From the NCBI GenBank assembly GCA_017651385.1, contig JAGCCY010000070.1, positions 1 to 6,769 on the forward strand: a DNA stretch of 6,769 bases, given 5' to 3'. The position numbers and the translations under genes are program-made. The stretch comes from Lachnospiraceae bacterium (lineage in GTDB: Bacteria; Bacillota; Clostridia; Lachnospirales; Lachnospiraceae). This document shows positions 5,419 to 6,769 of this stretch, in pieces. The notes under the pieces are model-generated. The model was not told where the DNA came from, ran no database searches, and saw nothing but the letters and a program-made list of their open reading frames with translations. Positions within the stretch are counted from its first letter, which is position 1, and every line of letters starts with the position of its first letter.

Positions 5419-6769
5419 TGGTATTCTCCAAATTTATATTGCTGTCTTTAACTGTCTTGAACGTTAACAGACTAATAACGGCCAGCCGTAAAGCAGCTTC
5501 GATCCATCCTGCCGGAACAGTGATCTCATAATAATACAACAGAAAGTTTGCATAATCAAATGTGGTGAGAATAACAGTAACAACAGCAGGAAGGATATAA
5601 GAAAGATCGACACAGGCAAGTATCATAAGGAGTATCTCGCCCACTATCGCATATCTTTCGTGCATGGAAGGGATAAAGAAAACCAGGATGAGTATGGTAA
5701 GGGATGTTATTCTCACGATAAAATCTGCGGTAACGGATATATTCTTTTTATAAAAGTAAAGATAGATAAGAAAAATAAACGAAACAGCTGTCAGTATTCC
5801 GAACATGGAAAGACCGTCAGACATGCCTGAATCGACATTTCCGAAAAATGAATAGAAGTTTGGATAATTAAGGGAGAGAAACGATTCATATTGCCCTGTT
5901 TGGAAAAAGTAAATGCCGAACAGATCTTTTATGGTGCGGTGTGCAAGAAACATGGGTATGCATGATGCGAAATAGATAACCGGCAACCAGACAAAATAGA
6001 CTGTCTTAAGAACTTTTTTCTTCTGAATTATAAGAATAAAAATGATTACGGGTAATATAAACACCGTCTGAAGTTTGCAGGCTAAGGCCAGACCCAGAAA
6101 TACAAAAGCAAGATCACCGTTTCCTTTATCGTTTTTGTACATTTTTATGATCATAACAAGAAAAATAAGTATAAAGCTTGAATAAATACCGTCGCATTGT
6201 CCCCATGCGGATGCGTTTAAAACCATGATCGGATTAAGCAAAAGAACGGCATATACCGTTAGCTTTCTCAAAACCGGTGCATCGGGTTTTAATTCATTAA
6301 AAACAAGGAGCCCCGCAATTGCCAGTACAAAGTCAAAAACTACAGGCACAAATTTGGTGACGAACATCATTGAAAGAGGTAACTGGCAAAGAATACAGAA
6401 AACGGTGGTATAAAGAGGGGGATAATCGCTTATGCCCATTCCGAGTGAGGACCAGCCGGCAGACTTTGCCGTTGCATACCAGTTCTCCTGGAAAATGGCA
6501 ACATCCGGTGATAAATAAGGATAAAAGAAAACTCTTATAAGAACAGCGGCAATCGTTATTGCGATAAAACCTATGATATCCGCAACGGTCAGATCTTTAA
6601 TCTTTTTATCGAGAACCGTTCTTAAGGTGATGTCCTTTCCCGAAATGACGTTGAGATAATATATAGCGCAGACGCCCAGAATAAGTGCTGCTATGGCAAA
6701 CAATATCCTTGATGCGGACAGAGTACCGTGGCTTAATATTACCAAAAAGATTATCAGTATTGTAAGTGA
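5396..6769 (-). CDS. GT-C type membrane glycosyltransferase-like protein (Gpi18/COG5542-like), 5' end outside window
   Basis: A multi-pass integral membrane protein, probably a polyprenyl-phosphate-sugar-dependent glycosyltransferase working at the outer membrane face. About ten hydrophobic segments are spread along the visible 457 residues. GT-C features include an acidic first outer loop, LSPDVAIFQENWY (Asp codon 6503-6505), followed by SDYPPLYTTVF (near 6407-6433), then LNPIMVLNASAWGQCDG and, towards the C-terminus, IPSMHERYAIVGEI; this order matches the Gpi18-like mannosyltransferase-related group. The frame stays open to the window edge: upstream of the first possible alternative start (TTG at 6745) it continues with hydrophobic codons SLTILIIF, and TTG has no ribosome binding site. 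I therefore treat the gene as truncated by the window, with its true start beyond 6769. It is first of the visible genes in the leftward operon and overlaps the cupin gene by 23 bp. Donor and acceptor cannot be read from sequence. Confidence 0.8.
   Translation of the reverse strand, partial: SLTILIIFLVILSHGTLSASRILFAIAALILGVCAIYYLNVISGKDITLRTVLDKKIKDLTVADIIGFIAITIAAVLIRVFFYPYLSPDVAIFQENWYATAKSAGWSSLGMGISDYPPLYTTVFCILCQLPLSMMFVTKFVPVVFDFVLAIAGLLVFNELKPDAPVLRKLTVYAVLLLNPIMVLNASAWGQCDGIYSSFILIFLVMIIKMYKNDKGNGDLAFVFLGLALACKLQTVFILPVIIFILIIQKKKVLKTVYFVWLPVIYFASCIPMFLAHRTIKDLFGIYFFQTGQYESFLSLNYPNFYSFFGNVDSGMSDGLSMFGILTAVSFIFLIYLYFYKKNISVTADFIVRITSLTILILVFFIPSMHERYAIVGEILLMILACVDLSYILPAVVTVILTTFDYANFLLYYYEITVPAGWIEAALRLAVISLLTFKTVKDSNINLENTNDQKQLS

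Noticed and set aside
6225..6413. A 62-codon plus-strand frame inside the membrane transferase gene
   Set aside because: It is antisense to a clear multi-pass membrane protein and shows no independent coding signal.
1..6769. Mobile elements, CRISPR arrays or defence genes
   Set aside because: No transposase or integrase motifs, terminal inverted repeats, regularly spaced repeats or known defence domains were seen on either strand.

Overview
The window holds five complete protein genes and one cut by the right edge, packed with almost no free space. Moderate-to-low GC, frequent AGA and ATA codons, GGAGG-type ribosome binding sites and the gene families present suggest a Firmicute, most likely a gut or rumen Lachnospiraceae such as a Butyrivibrio relative. 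That placement is inferred from style and cannot be proven here.

Left part (1-4461): a sugar-acid catabolism locus. A 677-residue cytoplasmic protein of the six-hairpin glycosidase type (+ strand) meets, tail to tail and with a 7-bp overlap, an AraC-family regulator with a cupin sensor domain (- strand). Across a 116-bp divergent promoter region lies a family GH4 glycosidase (+ strand). Its NAD-binding loop, NYTNP, CHEV and GINH motifs mark it as an alpha-galacturonidase of the Bacillus subtilis LplD type. A reasonable model is that the regulator senses a galacturonide-containing oligosaccharide, probably from pectin or rhamnogalacturonan, and controls one or both hydrolases, which act inside the cell on imported fragments. 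No transporter lies in the window. The first gene starts only 15 bases from the left edge, so it may be downstream in an operon that begins outside.

Boundary (4462-4514): a perfect 14-bp stem hairpin flanked by A and T tracts on both sides looks like a bidirectional intrinsic terminator. It separates the GH4 gene from the convergent genes on its right, and the stop codon of the last of these lies in the hairpin loop.

Right part (4494-6769, all - strand): a surface-glycan cassette read from right to left. It comprises a multi-pass GT-C glycosyltransferase-like membrane protein (Gpi18/COG5542 type, 5' end outside the window), a small FdtA/WxcM-like cupin with an altered HxH motif, and a GtrA-family membrane protein. 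The genes overlap by 23 bp or are spaced by 10 bp, so they are almost certainly co-transcribed. Together they suggest lipid-linked sugar transfer and sugar-nucleotide modification for a cell-wall or exported glycan, unrelated to the catabolic locus on the left.

I see no tRNA, rRNA, CRISPR array, insertion sequence or phage gene. The least understood item is the 677-residue glycosidase-like protein beside the alpha-galacturonidase.
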